Below the pieces are notes generated by a model. The model worked only from the letters and a program-made list of their open reading frames with translations. It did no database searches and had not been told where the DNA came from. Source: a virus. From it: a stretch of DNA of 49,066 nucleotides. The position numbers were made by a program, and so were the translations under genes. The stretch is from positions 1-49,066 of IMG/VR virus record IMGVR_UViG_3300033148_003596; one strand, given 5' to 3'. Positions 22,099-28,735 of this stretch are shown here, piece by piece. The number at the start of each line of letters is the position of its first letter. Positions within the stretch are counted from its first letter, which is position 1.

Positions 22099-22204
22099 GC
22101 CCCAAGGTACAGAAGGCTCCGTGCGAGAAAAGCCGTCATGTTACCTTGGGGCCGGTTCCACATTATAAAAAATTCCTTCCGTTTATGACGTTAGCTTTTC
22201 TCGC
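22099..22204 (-). promoter_or_regulatory. Structured leader RNA of the HNH operon, pseudoknot topology
   Basis: Helix A: GCCCCAAGGTA (22099-22109) with TACCTTGGGGC (22142-22152), 11 pairs. Helix B: GCGAGAAAAGC (22123-22133) with GCTTTTCTCGC (22194-22204), 11 pairs, plus CGTCA (22134-22138) with TGACG (22186-22190), 5 pairs past a 3-base bulge. The order A-B-A'-B' makes an H-type pseudoknot or two exclusive states. It fills the whole leader from the expected transcription start (about 22204) to the ribosome site at 22083-22087. It matches no RNA family I know. Confidence 0.65.
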
Positions 22205-22210
22205 AACCCC

Positions 22211-22238
22211 ATTATAGCAGATTCCAGGAGAATGTCAA
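22211..22238 (-). promoter_or_regulatory. Sigma-70 promoter of the HNH / methyltransferase operon
   Basis: On the minus strand, TTGACA (22238-22233), a 16-base spacer and TATAAT (22216-22211) with a TGC extension. The -35 is part of the direct repeat 22233-22262. Confidence 0.8.
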
Positions 22239-22262
22239 AACTCAATATGACGCCTTCGGCGT
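22233..22262 (-). repeat. 30-bp promoter-linked direct repeat, right copy
   Basis: Counterpart of 20536-20565 (26 of 30 identical). It contains a perfect ACGCC/GGCGT hairpin, the stop of the 22242 gene and the -35 box. Confidence 0.75.
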
Positions 22263-23705
22263 TGCGCTTGGCATTGCCTTCGGGTTTGTCGTCGGCCTTC
22301 GCAACACCGCCCGTTTGGCCGCGTGTTGCGCGTAGCTCTCTACCATCGTGCCGAGGCTGTGGTCTTCTGGCGTCCATTCGGACAGCTTGCCCAGGTAGGC
22401 GTACAAGTCCGCTTCCGGCACGTCCACACCTAAGCTGTATTGCCACAGATAGAACGGGCCGATCAAGTGCCGATAGTCCGACGGATACCCCCGCTTCATC
22501 TCGGCCTCGTACGCCTCGCGCTCTTGCACCGGCACGCGCTCAGGGTTGTTATGCCAGCCATCAGTAAAGTTGGCCTTGTAAAACTTGCTGTGTACATTGC
22601 CCGCGATCCTATGCTTGAATTCCCACGGCACGTCCAGGCCTGCGCTTATCATGGCCTCCTGCGCCTGCAAGAGGCTATATAACACTGAGCAGGCGTAGTT
22701 ATGATTTGGGCTCCAACCATGATTGTGAATCGCCAAGTCCTCATCAACCGTCTTGGCATGTGTCCAAGTATGCCCGATGTCGTCAGTGTAACTCTCGTCT
22801 GTGCTCAGCGCAAGGAACGCGCACGTCTTGGCAATACGCAGCCAGTCTGCCGCGGTCTCGTGGTCAGGATACATACTGTATACTTTGGCCAGAAACTGCG
22901 TTTTCCAGGCGCATTCCTCGGCTTTGGTGTCGACCGTCCAGAAATCGTGATACTTTGACACGTGATAGCAGTCTGGAAACGGCCAGCCATCCCACACGAC
23001 CTCTTGGCTAGAGTACATCATGTCCAGGGCGATCATCTTGTTCGCTGGCAGGTTGCCGTTGTGGATATTGTACGGCCCCTCATGCTCCCAATAGTAACGG
23101 TGATATGCCCATGGCCCGAGTCCATCCGGCTCAGTCGGGCCCCGAGGTGTCGCCCTCGGATGCGCCCATACCCAATCTATTTCCGCTACCAGCGCGTCGG
23201 CCTCAGATATAAGCAGGCGCTTGATCTTCTCATTGCCTCCGATATACGCCGCGCCATAGGCCAAGTTGTACAATGTAATGCTATCGTCGCTATATCCCCA
23301 AGTCGGCACGTGGCGTTTCCCGTTGGCATCGATCCAGCCATCGTGCGCCTGAGCTGCCGTATCCAGTATCCAGGCGATGCGATTTAACGATGCTTGATTC
23401 CTATATTTCTCGTAATGCCAGATGAAAGGATAGACCAGGCCGGAATAGGACCTGGCCACGCCTTGCCCGTTGCCATGATGCAGATTGCCCCGATAACGCC
23501 CCGTCCTATGCGCAGCTTGGAGATCATGCCAAGCCCCGCGCAGATAGGCCGGATCAGCTACTATGCTATAGACATACTCGGCCTTGCCATCAAGGATAGC
23601 CTGTAGCCCTTGCGCCTCTGCCACGGTTGTAGCAGTCAGCATGCATATTAGCATAAAAACAACTATCCCCGCCCCTACGTCTATGAATCTCTCTGCCAAA
23701 GTCAT
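22242..23705 (-). CDS. Secreted carbohydrate-active protein candidate (helical-barrel type)
   Basis: 487 residues from ATG 23705 with AAGGAGGGGATC. An N-terminal signal peptide (about 10-32, IVVFMLICMLTATTVAEAQG) leads to a long, tryptophan- and histidine-rich region with regular helix pairs: AHDGWIDANGKRHVPTWGYS, NLPANKMIALDMMYSSQEVV, WSPNHNYACSVLYSLLQAQE, HSLGTMVESYAQHAAKR. This looks like an alpha/alpha-toroid enzyme such as a polysaccharide lyase or hydrolase, but no catalytic signature is certain. A secreted enzyme is unusual in a phage accessory region; degrading host capsule or matrix is one idea. The C-terminal TPKASY lies in the direct repeat. Confidence 0.6.
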   Translation of the reverse strand: MTLAERFIDVGAGIVVFMLICMLTATTVAEAQGLQAILDGKAEYVYSIVADPAYLRGAWHDLQAAHRTGRYRGNLHHGNGQGVARSYSGLVYPFIWHYEKYRNQASLNRIAWILDTAAQAHDGWIDANGKRHVPTWGYSDDSITLYNLAYGAAYIGGNEKIKRLLISEADALVAEIDWVWAHPRATPRGPTEPDGLGPWAYHRYYWEHEGPYNIHNGNLPANKMIALDMMYSSQEVVWDGWPFPDCYHVSKYHDFWTVDTKAEECAWKTQFLAKVYSMYPDHETAADWLRIAKTCAFLALSTDESYTDDIGHTWTHAKTVDEDLAIHNHGWSPNHNYACSVLYSLLQAQEAMISAGLDVPWEFKHRIAGNVHSKFYKANFTDGWHNNPERVPVQEREAYEAEMKRGYPSDYRHLIGPFYLWQYSLGVDVPEADLYAYLGKLSEWTPEDHSLGTMVESYAQHAAKRAVLRRPTTNPKAMPSATPKASY

Positions 23706-23880
23706 GATCCCCTCCTTCATATCTGGCCTGTACCCGCTGCAACCCCACCTCTGCGATGAACCCCTTGTACTTGATCCACTCGACCTCTCGTGCCCGTGCT
23801 GTTGCGATGTTGGCATGGACTATCGGATAAACAGACCACCAGTGCCCCAGGCCCATCACTCCGATAGCATACATGGCGGT
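23706..23880 (-). pseudogene. Remnant copy of the lysozyme-like gene 3' half
   Basis: Translation includes TAMYAIGVMGLGHWWSVYP and IVHANIATARAREVEW, matching the C-terminal part of the lysozyme-like protein (TAMYAIGVMGLGHWWSTWE, IAKSNVTAAREQEIGA). The catalytic half is absent and the frame runs on into the next gene's start. It looks like a decayed duplicate, although a start at 23874 could still give a short protein. Confidence 0.6.
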
Positions 23881-23884
23881 TAGA

Positions 23885-24065
23885 TTAGAAATATCCTTCA
23901 AACAGCATTTCCACGCGCCCACACTTTTTGCAGGTTGCGTTGGGCTTGCTGTATTCGCCCAGACCATTGACCATGATAGTTTTATCGGCTTTCACAAAGC
24001 ATCTACAAGTTGGGCAGACGGGAATGAAAACCGCCTCGCCGCATCCCCTCGTATTCGTGGCTCAT
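23885..24065 (-). pseudogene. Zinc-ribbon small protein interrupted by a one-base frameshift
   Basis: The ATG at 24065 forms the usual ATGA overlap with the upstream stop and gives MSHEYEGMRRGG, then stops early. Reading one base fewer in the TTTT run gives FIPVCPTCRCFVKADK, then SKPNATCKKCGRVEMLFEGY and a stop at 23885. That would be a two-CxxC zinc ribbon of about 59 residues. The natural gene is either broken by an indel, or the extra T is a sequencing or assembly error. Confidence 0.55.
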
Positions 24066-24472
24066 GGCATCACCTCTAGTATTGATAGAAATACCTCATA
24101 TGGCACTTCTAGCGCCCCGATCTCTTGCTCCCGTGCCGCTGTGACATTGGACTTGGCTATCTCCCATGTAGACCACCAGTGCCCCAAACCCATTACGCCA
24201 ATTGCATACATCGCAGTCTCAGTGTTTTCGCGCGGATCGTATCGCAGATCAGGGTCAGAGTCACGTCCCATGTGATAACGTACTGTTTCCCACGGCCCCC
24301 TATCATCAGGGTCAGAATGCCACTGGTAGAGGCCTACGGCCTCGCCATTGTCTCCTATCGCTGCTGCGTCAAAGTCCGACTCTAGCTCGCAGATGCGCAG
24401 AGTGAGTGCAGGGTTCACCCCATAGGTAAGAGCAAAGAATACAATCAGGGCCTTGATAGCTATGATTGACAT
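24062..24472 (-). CDS. Lysozyme-like / lytic transglycosylase protein, 136 residues
   Basis: ATG 24472 with GGAGGTACGCC. An N-terminal hydrophobic segment (IIAIKALIVFFALTYGV) serves as signal or anchor. Then comes the goose-type/SLT catalytic pattern LRICELESDFDAAAIGDNG with EAVGLYQW (25-51), E31 being the likely catalytic acid. The rest includes the HWWSTWEIA helix. It would cleave peptidoglycan in the periplasm. It is separate from the main lysis cassette (27964-29848), so it may serve in entry or as a second lysin. A decayed partial copy lies at 23706-23880. Confidence 0.7.
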   Translation of the reverse strand: MSIIAIKALIVFFALTYGVNPALTLRICELESDFDAAAIGDNGEAVGLYQWHSDPDDRGPWETVRYHMGRDSDPDLRYDPRENTETAMYAIGVMGLGHWWSTWEIAKSNVTAAREQEIGALEVPYEVFLSILEVMP

Positions 24473-25194
24473 GGCGTACCTCCGAATACTAGCGGCATCT
24501 GTGCCTTATATCCAGTGGCTCGTTCTGCCAATGTCACTTTCCCTCCAGGATCAAGCGTACTCATCCAGCGGCCTCTTTTCTTGGCCTTATGTTCCTGGAC
24601 ATACCGCTCCAACGTGCTCGCCTTTTCGTATAAGTCCCGATGATCACGCCAGAGTTGATGCCACTCGCGCTCGGTCTGAAACGGGCAGAGCCAGCACTTG
24701 CTGCGTATTGGTATTGGTAGGCCCGCATCCCGGATGATCTCGATACACGAAAGCCCTGGCCGCATGTTGGAAGGGTTGCGCATGATCTCCCTATCTACCA
24801 AGGGATAGATATAATTTGGGTTATGAGCACGGTGTCTCTCATCTATCGAGATGCCAAGCGCCTGCACCCTTCCGTCAGCATAGTTCACCATCGGCGCAGT
24901 CTTGTACTTAGCAGTGCAAAAGCGCGGAAAGGGAAAGGGTAAGATACCATAGTAGAGACAATACTCATAGAGAGTCTTGTCTCGCGCCTTCTTTTCCTTC
25001 CGCCACTCACCATCAAGCACCTTGATTGATAGCCCATATCGCGCCAGCCAATCATCCATGATCGCTCGGTATGCTACCGTCTCAGGCCATTCACAGCCTG
25101 TGTCGGCATGAACGACCTCGCCCCGCCAGCCGTCTTGCACCATGAGAACAACTAATGCTGTCGAGCCCACCCCTGCACCGTAACTGATGATCAC
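24460..25194 (-). CDS. PAPS reductase-like PP-loop enzyme
   Basis: 244 residues with a GTG start. The PP-loop is ISYGAGVGSTAL (3-13; A-type variant of SGGxxS). HADTGCEWPE (29-38) is the characteristic HADTGxExP-like segment of adenylylsulfate/PAPS reductases and DndC-like proteins. Cysteine pairs RFCTAKYK and SKCWLCPF are positioned for a cluster or zinc. Phage members of this superfamily are often of unknown substrate. Activation of a substrate by adenylation for nucleic-acid or cysteine metabolism is possible. The start codon has no clear ribosome site, and coupling to short upstream frames may drive it. Confidence 0.75.
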   Translation of the reverse strand: MIISYGAGVGSTALVVLMVQDGWRGEVVHADTGCEWPETVAYRAIMDDWLARYGLSIKVLDGEWRKEKKARDKTLYEYCLYYGILPFPFPRFCTAKYKTAPMVNYADGRVQALGISIDERHRAHNPNYIYPLVDREIMRNPSNMRPGLSCIEIIRDAGLPIPIRSKCWLCPFQTEREWHQLWRDHRDLYEKASTLERYVQEHKAKKRGRWMSTLDPGGKVTLAERATGYKAQMPLVFGGTPCQS

Positions 25195-25213
25195 ATTATC
25201 AGAGTATCAGAGA

Positions 25214-25279
25214 TCATCGCGCCTGTGGCCCCGAAACGCGCGGGAGTTGCCTCAGCGCCTTAATCGCTACGACTGTCAT
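25214..25279 (-). CDS. Possible 21-residue coupled frame
   Basis: TAATG overlap with the upstream gene. It begins MTVVAIKALRQLPRVSG and ends just before a second short ATG frame running to the GTG of the PP-loop gene. Weak evidence; it may be a translational relay rather than a protein of use. Confidence 0.25.
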   Translation of the reverse strand: MTVVAIKALRQLPRVSGPQAR

Positions 25280-25656
25280 TAGCTTATTCTCTCTATGTCT
25301 TCCCGGTAACTTATATGAAATCTTGCCACTGGTTTTGTGTCTACCGCGATTGCTATGTTTTTGTCATTGGGCACAGCCAGATCATTTGTGTGCACCAGGG
25401 CCTGCGGATTTGGCGTGTTAAATCCAACTCGTTGTTGGAGATACGTGCGGCTTCCGTCAGCCTCGATAGTTAGTTTGTGAAATACGCCATTTACAGCATA
25501 CTCAACTATCACAAGTGGAATGCCTTTACTAGGGCGTATCAGCCCCCAGAGCCCTGCGTTCTCCTGTTGTTTGGCTTTTGGCTGCCATTTCTTTACCCAT
25601 GACCACAATCCAGCAACCACAAATGGGATTTTGCCAAGAAATGCTCTACGCCTCAT
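25279..25656 (-). CDS. Exported protein with Tat-like signal, 125 residues
   Basis: Begins MRRRAFLGKIPFVVAG, with a twin-arginine-like RRRAFL motif followed by a hydrophobic stretch. The remainder is a beta-rich domain ending VGFNTPNPQALVHTNDL and RFHISYREDIERIS, a style of sequence seen in phage fibre and surface proteins. It overlaps the upstream gene by 11 bases. The function is unknown. Confidence 0.55.
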   Translation of the reverse strand: MRRRAFLGKIPFVVAGLWSWVKKWQPKAKQQENAGLWGLIRPSKGIPLVIVEYAVNGVFHKLTIEADGSRTYLQQRVGFNTPNPQALVHTNDLAVPNDKNIAIAVDTKPVARFHISYREDIERIS

Positions 25657-25930
25657 TACTATCCTCCTCTAGCACTTCAATGCGAAAGTTGTCATGTCTA
25701 GCATCGAATAGAACGGCATAGCCCCTATGAACAGTTATGCCACCGTCTGAGAATAGGGTCACAGCTGGCTCGCGTGGTGTCGCGATATTGAGGGCTAGGC
25801 CGCCGACGTCTCCTAGGGTTTCGCTACCAAAGTATCCCTTCCCCACATAAAAAATCGTTTCTGGGTTTGTGCTACCGAATATGCCTTCTCCCGAACCATC
25901 ATCCGTTACAGTAATAATGTCATCTTTCAC
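25646..25930 (-). CDS. Fibre-like small protein, 94 residues
   Basis: Start at GTG 25930, supported by AAGGAGGGATTAGC; an ATG at 25972 lacks one. Its GSGEGIFGSTNPETIFYVGK and LFSDGGITVHRGYAVLFDAR resemble segments of the large fibre at 31028-34363 (FGSTNPATNVEIYENV). It is possibly a small decoration or fibre-derived module. It is coupled to the Tat-signal gene. Confidence 0.5.
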   Translation of the reverse strand: MKDDIITVTDDGSGEGIFGSTNPETIFYVGKGYFGSETLGDVGGLALNIATPREPAVTLFSDGGITVHRGYAVLFDARHDNFRIEVLEEDSNEA

Positions 25931-25931
25931 G

Positions 25932-26012
25932 CTAATCCCTCCTTGCGATATGAGTCCATAGCCCTGCCGCAATAAGCACCATAATTATGCCAAACACCAA
26001 TAGCTCTCCCAT
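25932..26012 (-). CDS. Membrane peptide, 26 residues
   Basis: TAATG overlap with the next-upstream frame; GGAGGTATA precedes the ATG. Sequence begins [20 protein letters not shown], one hydrophobic helix, and ends in a basic HIARRD. Role unknown. Confidence 0.4.
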   Translation of the reverse strand: MGELLVFGIIMVLIAAGLWTHIARRD

Positions 26013-26128
26013 TATACCTCCGGCTTGTGAAACAACATATTGCTCCCCACGGACACAAGCCTCCAGCGACCCGTCACAAATGATATGAGCATCAATGCGC
26101 CGACGATAACGAGTTTGGTGGTAGTCAT
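26012..26128 (-). CDS. Small membrane-anchored protein, 38 residues
   Basis: ATG 26128 overlaps the pentapeptide gene stop (ATGA) and has AGGAGGATGAGCG. Begins [20 protein letters not shown], one hydrophobic helix, then [11 protein letters not shown] and a short tail. Credible but of unknown role. Confidence 0.45.
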   Translation of the reverse strand: MTTTKLVIVGALMLISFVTGRWRLVSVGSNMLFHKPEV

Positions 26129-26802
26129 CGCTCATCCTCCTGATATATGCTCAGTAACACGATGTCCGAACAGCGAAATTTGCCGTCTGTGTTGTATGGT
26201 ACGCAGATTGAGCCCAAGTTCTTGCGCCAAGGAACAAGAACTTTCCAGATAAGAATCTTTTCCTCATCGCCCTTTCGTTGCTTGATCCACTCTACCGTGG
26301 CGACGTTGATCCCACAACCACACAGGTCTGTCCTGAACATATTGCATTCCTCGTGCAGCTTGCTGCTAGGTTTTATGTTCCAGTATTCTGGCGGGGTCGC
26401 ATATATACCGAACGCCTTATACGCGATGATCCCATCATCCGCGATCTCAAAATGTTCACGTAACCACTCAGCAGGTTGCAAGAGCCCTTGCGCCCCACTT
26501 AGGTTGGCCCCGCTCAGGTCGGCCCCGCTCAGGTTGGCTCCGTGCAGGTTGGCTCTGTGCAGGTTGGCCCCGCTCAGGTCGGCCCCGCTCAGGTCGGCCC
26601 ATCTCAGGTTGGCCCCGCTCAGGTCGGCTCCGCTCAGGTTGGCTCCGTACAGGGTTGCCCCGCTCAGGTCGGCCCCGCCCAGGTTGGCCCATCTCAGGTT
26701 GGCCCCGCTCAGGTCGGCTTTGGTCTTGGGGTTTTCCTTGTACCACCTATTCCATTCCCTAACGCTACTTTTCAATAAAGAAACCCATTTCGGATTCATC
26801 AT
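26125..26802 (-). CDS. Pentapeptide-repeat protein with a DUF5758-like C-terminal domain
   Basis: 225 residues from ATG 26802 with AAAGGACGGAG; a longer in-frame start is unlikely. Residues about 27-105 are tandem A(D/N)LSG-type pentapeptides ([20 protein letters not shown] and so on), forming a right-handed quadrilateral beta-helix. The C-terminal domain has [34 protein letters not shown] and a terminal strand, as in phage pentapeptide proteins with this extension. Some pentapeptide proteins mimic DNA and inhibit gyrase, but nothing here shows that. Coupled to small membrane proteins by ATGA. Confidence 0.8.
   Translation of the reverse strand: MMNPKWVSLLKSSVREWNRWYKENPKTKADLSGANLRWANLGGADLSGATLYGANLSGADLSGANLRWADLSGADLSGANLHRANLHGANLSGADLSGANLSGAQGLLQPAEWLREHFEIADDGIIAYKAFGIYATPPEYWNIKPSSKLHEECNMFRTDLCGCGINVATVEWIKQRKGDEEKILIWKVLVPWRKNLGSICVPYNTDGKFRCSDIVLLSIYQEDER
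26497..26721 (-). repeat. 15-bp tandem repeats encoding pentapeptides
   Basis: The unit on the plus strand is close to AGGTYGGCCCCGCTC, repeated about fifteen times within the pentapeptide gene. Units can recombine, so the repeat number may vary between related phages. Confidence 0.8.
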
Positions 26803-26854
26803 CGTTCTCCGTCCTTTCTGATATTTCTTTCGACTGCCGAGATTTCTCGTTTCA

Positions 26855-27121
26855 TCATACTCCTTTCTCTTCATTTTCGACAATGAGCCAACCAGGGCGA
26901 TCTTTGCCGCCCATCGTGTAATCGATGAAATCCCAAACGGCTTGTTCTAGCTTCTTTAGGCTCTTTGGTAAACATCGTGCGTCAACCTGTGAGGCCAAAA
27001 ACACGGGCCATACGCAAAAAAGCTCTTTACCATTATGCTTTACGTTCAGCACGATGGCGGCCATTTTCACTGCCTCGACGAATAGCTCCTTGCGTCTCTT
27101 GCGCTCATTCACCCTTACCAT
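26855..27121 (-). CDS. Unknown basic protein, 88 residues
   Basis: ATG 27121 with AGGAGGGACA. The N-terminus is basic ([20 protein letters not shown]), then [20 protein letters not shown]. No family recognised. It shares an operon with 27115-27456 and 27453-27806. Confidence 0.55.
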   Translation of the reverse strand: MVRVNERKRRKELFVEAVKMAAIVLNVKHNGKELFCVWPVFLASQVDARCLPKSLKKLEQAVWDFIDYTMGGKDRPGWLIVENEEKGV

Positions 27122-27456
27122 TGTCCCTCCTGTAAACGTTTTTCGATCTCCTTTGCTAACTGGTCTAGTCTGCTTTCGTAAAGCGATGAGTTGGTGTCAA
27201 GAGCTTCTAGGATATAGATTATCCAAGGGCCCCAAGGGATGCCCGAATTCTTGAGCAAACTAGCAAACTCCTCACATTGACGCATTATAGCCCACTTATA
27301 GCGTCGTCCGCGTGCATCCTCAACTGTGCGCGCTACGCAGGAAAACAACTCCCCGTCCTTAGCGCGATAATCATATTGGATCAGGTATTGATTGGTTGAG
27401 GGTGACCAGAATGACAACCAACGCTCCTCACCATGTTTGCAATCTATCGCGTTCAT
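27115..27456 (-). CDS. Unknown protein, 113 residues
   Basis: Starts MNAIDCKHGEERWLSFWSPS at an ATGA junction with the zinc-protein gene. A mixed alpha/beta layout ends in an amphipathic helix ([17 protein letters not shown]). Not recognised. Confidence 0.55.
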   Translation of the reverse strand: MNAIDCKHGEERWLSFWSPSTNQYLIQYDYRAKDGELFSCVARTVEDARGRRYKWAIMRQCEEFASLLKNSGIPWGPWIIYILEALDTNSSLYESRLDQLAKEIEKRLQEGQW

Positions 27457-27806
27457 TTTCCCTCTTCAAAGGCTTTGTTGCGGATATACTGGATGATTGC
27501 ATGGCCCGCTTCCAATTCATCAACTCGGAAAATTTCGATGATTTGTCGGCGGACTACCACGATCATCGTATCCATGTCCAGTGTCTTCAGGTAGGACGCG
27601 GCCAATGCATCGATGATAGCTTGTCGTTCTTCATCATCTGCATCCTCAAGGATACAATCTGTGCAAAACACAACATCATCGACATCATCCAGCAATTTGG
27701 TTGCCAGCGCATCCATCCGCGCGGGCCAAAGCGAGGTTTGAGATAGGGCCGTTATTGCATCAGCCTCGATCTCAGAGATTTCCTGGTCGCAGAATGTGCA
27801 TTTCAC
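27453..27806 (-). CDS. CxxC zinc protein, 117 residues
   Basis: Begins MKCTFCDQEI, with a second pair VFCTDCILED (about 46-55), making one four-cysteine zinc site. The rest is helical and acidic. ATG 27806 with AAAGGAGGCATCACC, about 40 bases from a consensus promoter. It is the first gene of the accessory operon. Confidence 0.6.
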   Translation of the reverse strand: MKCTFCDQEISEIEADAITALSQTSLWPARMDALATKLLDDVDDVVFCTDCILEDADDEERQAIIDALAASYLKTLDMDTMIVVVRRQIIEIFRVDELEAGHAIIQYIRNKAFEEGK

Positions 27807-27852
27807 GGTGATGCCTCCTTTTTTAGCTTATATCCTCGAACACTACATCGTT

Positions 27853-27881
27853 ATTATAGCATACTTTATGAGCCTTGTCAA
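27853..27881 (-). promoter_or_regulatory. Consensus sigma-70 promoter of the accessory operon
   Basis: On the minus strand, TTGACA (27881-27876), a 17-base spacer and TATAAT (27858-27853) with a TGC extension. Confidence 0.85.
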
Positions 27882-27895
27882 GTGTTAGGGGAAGA

Positions 27896-27941
27896 GAAAA
27901 AGACCGTCTCTGCGGCCTGGAGGCCCACCGTAGAGACGGTC
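27896..27941 (-). terminator. Rho-independent terminator after the holin genes
   Basis: 14-base stem arms at 27928-27941 and 27902-27915 (GACCGTCTCT core, one mismatch) with a GGCC inner hairpin, followed on the minus strand by TTTTT (27901-27897). It lies between the lysis genes and the accessory promoter. Confidence 0.8.
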
Positions 27942-27963
27942 AACAGAAAGGAGCGGGTGTTGT

Positions 27964-28278
27964 CTATTTTGTAGGCGGTTCCGGCTGATCAAGCCAGCAG
28001 TCATAGACCAGCTTTGGCCCAAGCCCACCTGCGACGCAAGTCAGCACACGCCCGACTATGGGGGACACCGCGTTGAATCCGGGAAACATGTCGAGCCCTG
28101 TAAACCAGACCGCCACCCCGGATAGCACGACAATTATGTATCCAAAGATCTGCTTGTAACCATCTGGCAGTTCGTCATACCAGCTACCGGCCTTTTGTTT
28201 CAGCGCCTCGATCAGTGTGGTCACGATAAACGAGGCCACGCCGACCTTAACCAGAACATCGAATGCGATAATACTCAT
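27964..28278 (-). CDS. Holin candidate / membrane protein, 104 residues
   Basis: ATG 28278 with AGGAGGTGACACA. Three hydrophobic stretches are present: about 11-26 (VGVASFIVTTLIEAL), 41-59 (IFGYIIVVLSGVAVWF) and 69-90 (VSPIVGRVLTCVAGGLG). The C-terminus is short and charged (WLDQPEPPTK). Its own promoter overlaps the end of the preceding gene. As the last gene before the terminator, next to a recognisable holin, it may be a second holin or a superinfection factor. Confidence 0.65.
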   Translation of the reverse strand: MSIIAFDVLVKVGVASFIVTTLIEALKQKAGSWYDELPDGYKQIFGYIIVVLSGVAVWFTGLDMFPGFNAVSPIVGRVLTCVAGGLGPKLVYDCWLDQPEPPTK

Positions 28279-28299
28279 TGTGTCACCTCCTACTGACAT

Positions 28300-28329
28300 A
28301 TTATATCATAGATCACCCTCGTTTGTCAA
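28300..28329 (-). promoter_or_regulatory. Sigma-70 promoter for the last lysis gene
   Basis: On the minus strand, TTGACA (28329-28324), an 18-base spacer and TATAAT (28305-28300) with a TGA extension. Confidence 0.75.
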
Positions 28330-28726
28330 ACTTTTTGGTGTTGTTTTCTTCCAAAACTCTGCGGATAATCGACGGGACAGGAACGCCTGCCGCAGTCACG
28401 TTTTCGACCACGCTCAAGGCCTCGGCTATACAGTAGAATGAAATCACAGCGTCACGGACAAGATTTGTATCGAGCATACAATCGACCTGTGCACCTACTG
28501 CAACCATGACATAAATCAGCACCTTACGGAGCGTCCCACGATAACTGCGTTTGCTGGATAAACGGTGTTTAATGATGGCCCGAATCCACCCCGACAAAAT
28601 GTCGGCTACTATGAATAGGGTCAGTGTCGTCATTGTTCTGTCCCAGCCTCCCACTAGGCTACCAAGCCACCCGCCAACCAAGGCAAGGACGGCTTTCACG
28701 GTAAAAATGATCTGTCGTGTTTTCAT
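28313..28726 (-). CDS. Phage holin, Cph1/Holin_4 type
   Basis: 137 residues from ATG 28726 behind AGGAGGTGACG. Hydrophobic helices: AVLALVGGWLGSLVGGW (about 12-28), LTLFIVADILSGWIRAII (about 35-52) and VLIYVMVAVGAQVDCML (about 69-85). RSYRGTLRK lies between the second and third, then AVISFYCIAEALSVVENVTA and VPSIIRRVLEENN. The D-x-x-S-G and ENxxxxG motifs match the toxin-secretion/lysis holin family. It would permeabilise the inner membrane to time lysis. It follows the glycosidase-like lysin. Confidence 0.85.
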   Translation of the reverse strand: MKTRQIIFTVKAVLALVGGWLGSLVGGWDRTMTTLTLFIVADILSGWIRAIIKHRLSSKRSYRGTLRKVLIYVMVAVGAQVDCMLDTNLVRDAVISFYCIAEALSVVENVTAAGVPVPSIIRRVLEENNTKKFDKRG

Positions 28727-28735
28727 CGTCACCTC

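Noticed and set aside
21566-22204. HNH with structured RNA as an IscB/HEARO (omega RNA) system
   Set aside because: The protein has only zinc, NUMOD3-like and HNH parts. RuvC-like motifs and the arginine-rich bridge helix of IscB are absent.
26147-26821. Open frame antisense to the pentapeptide gene with repetitive residues
   Set aside because: The repeats come from the pentapeptide codons read backwards; the opposite strand has a valid start, RBS and known domain.
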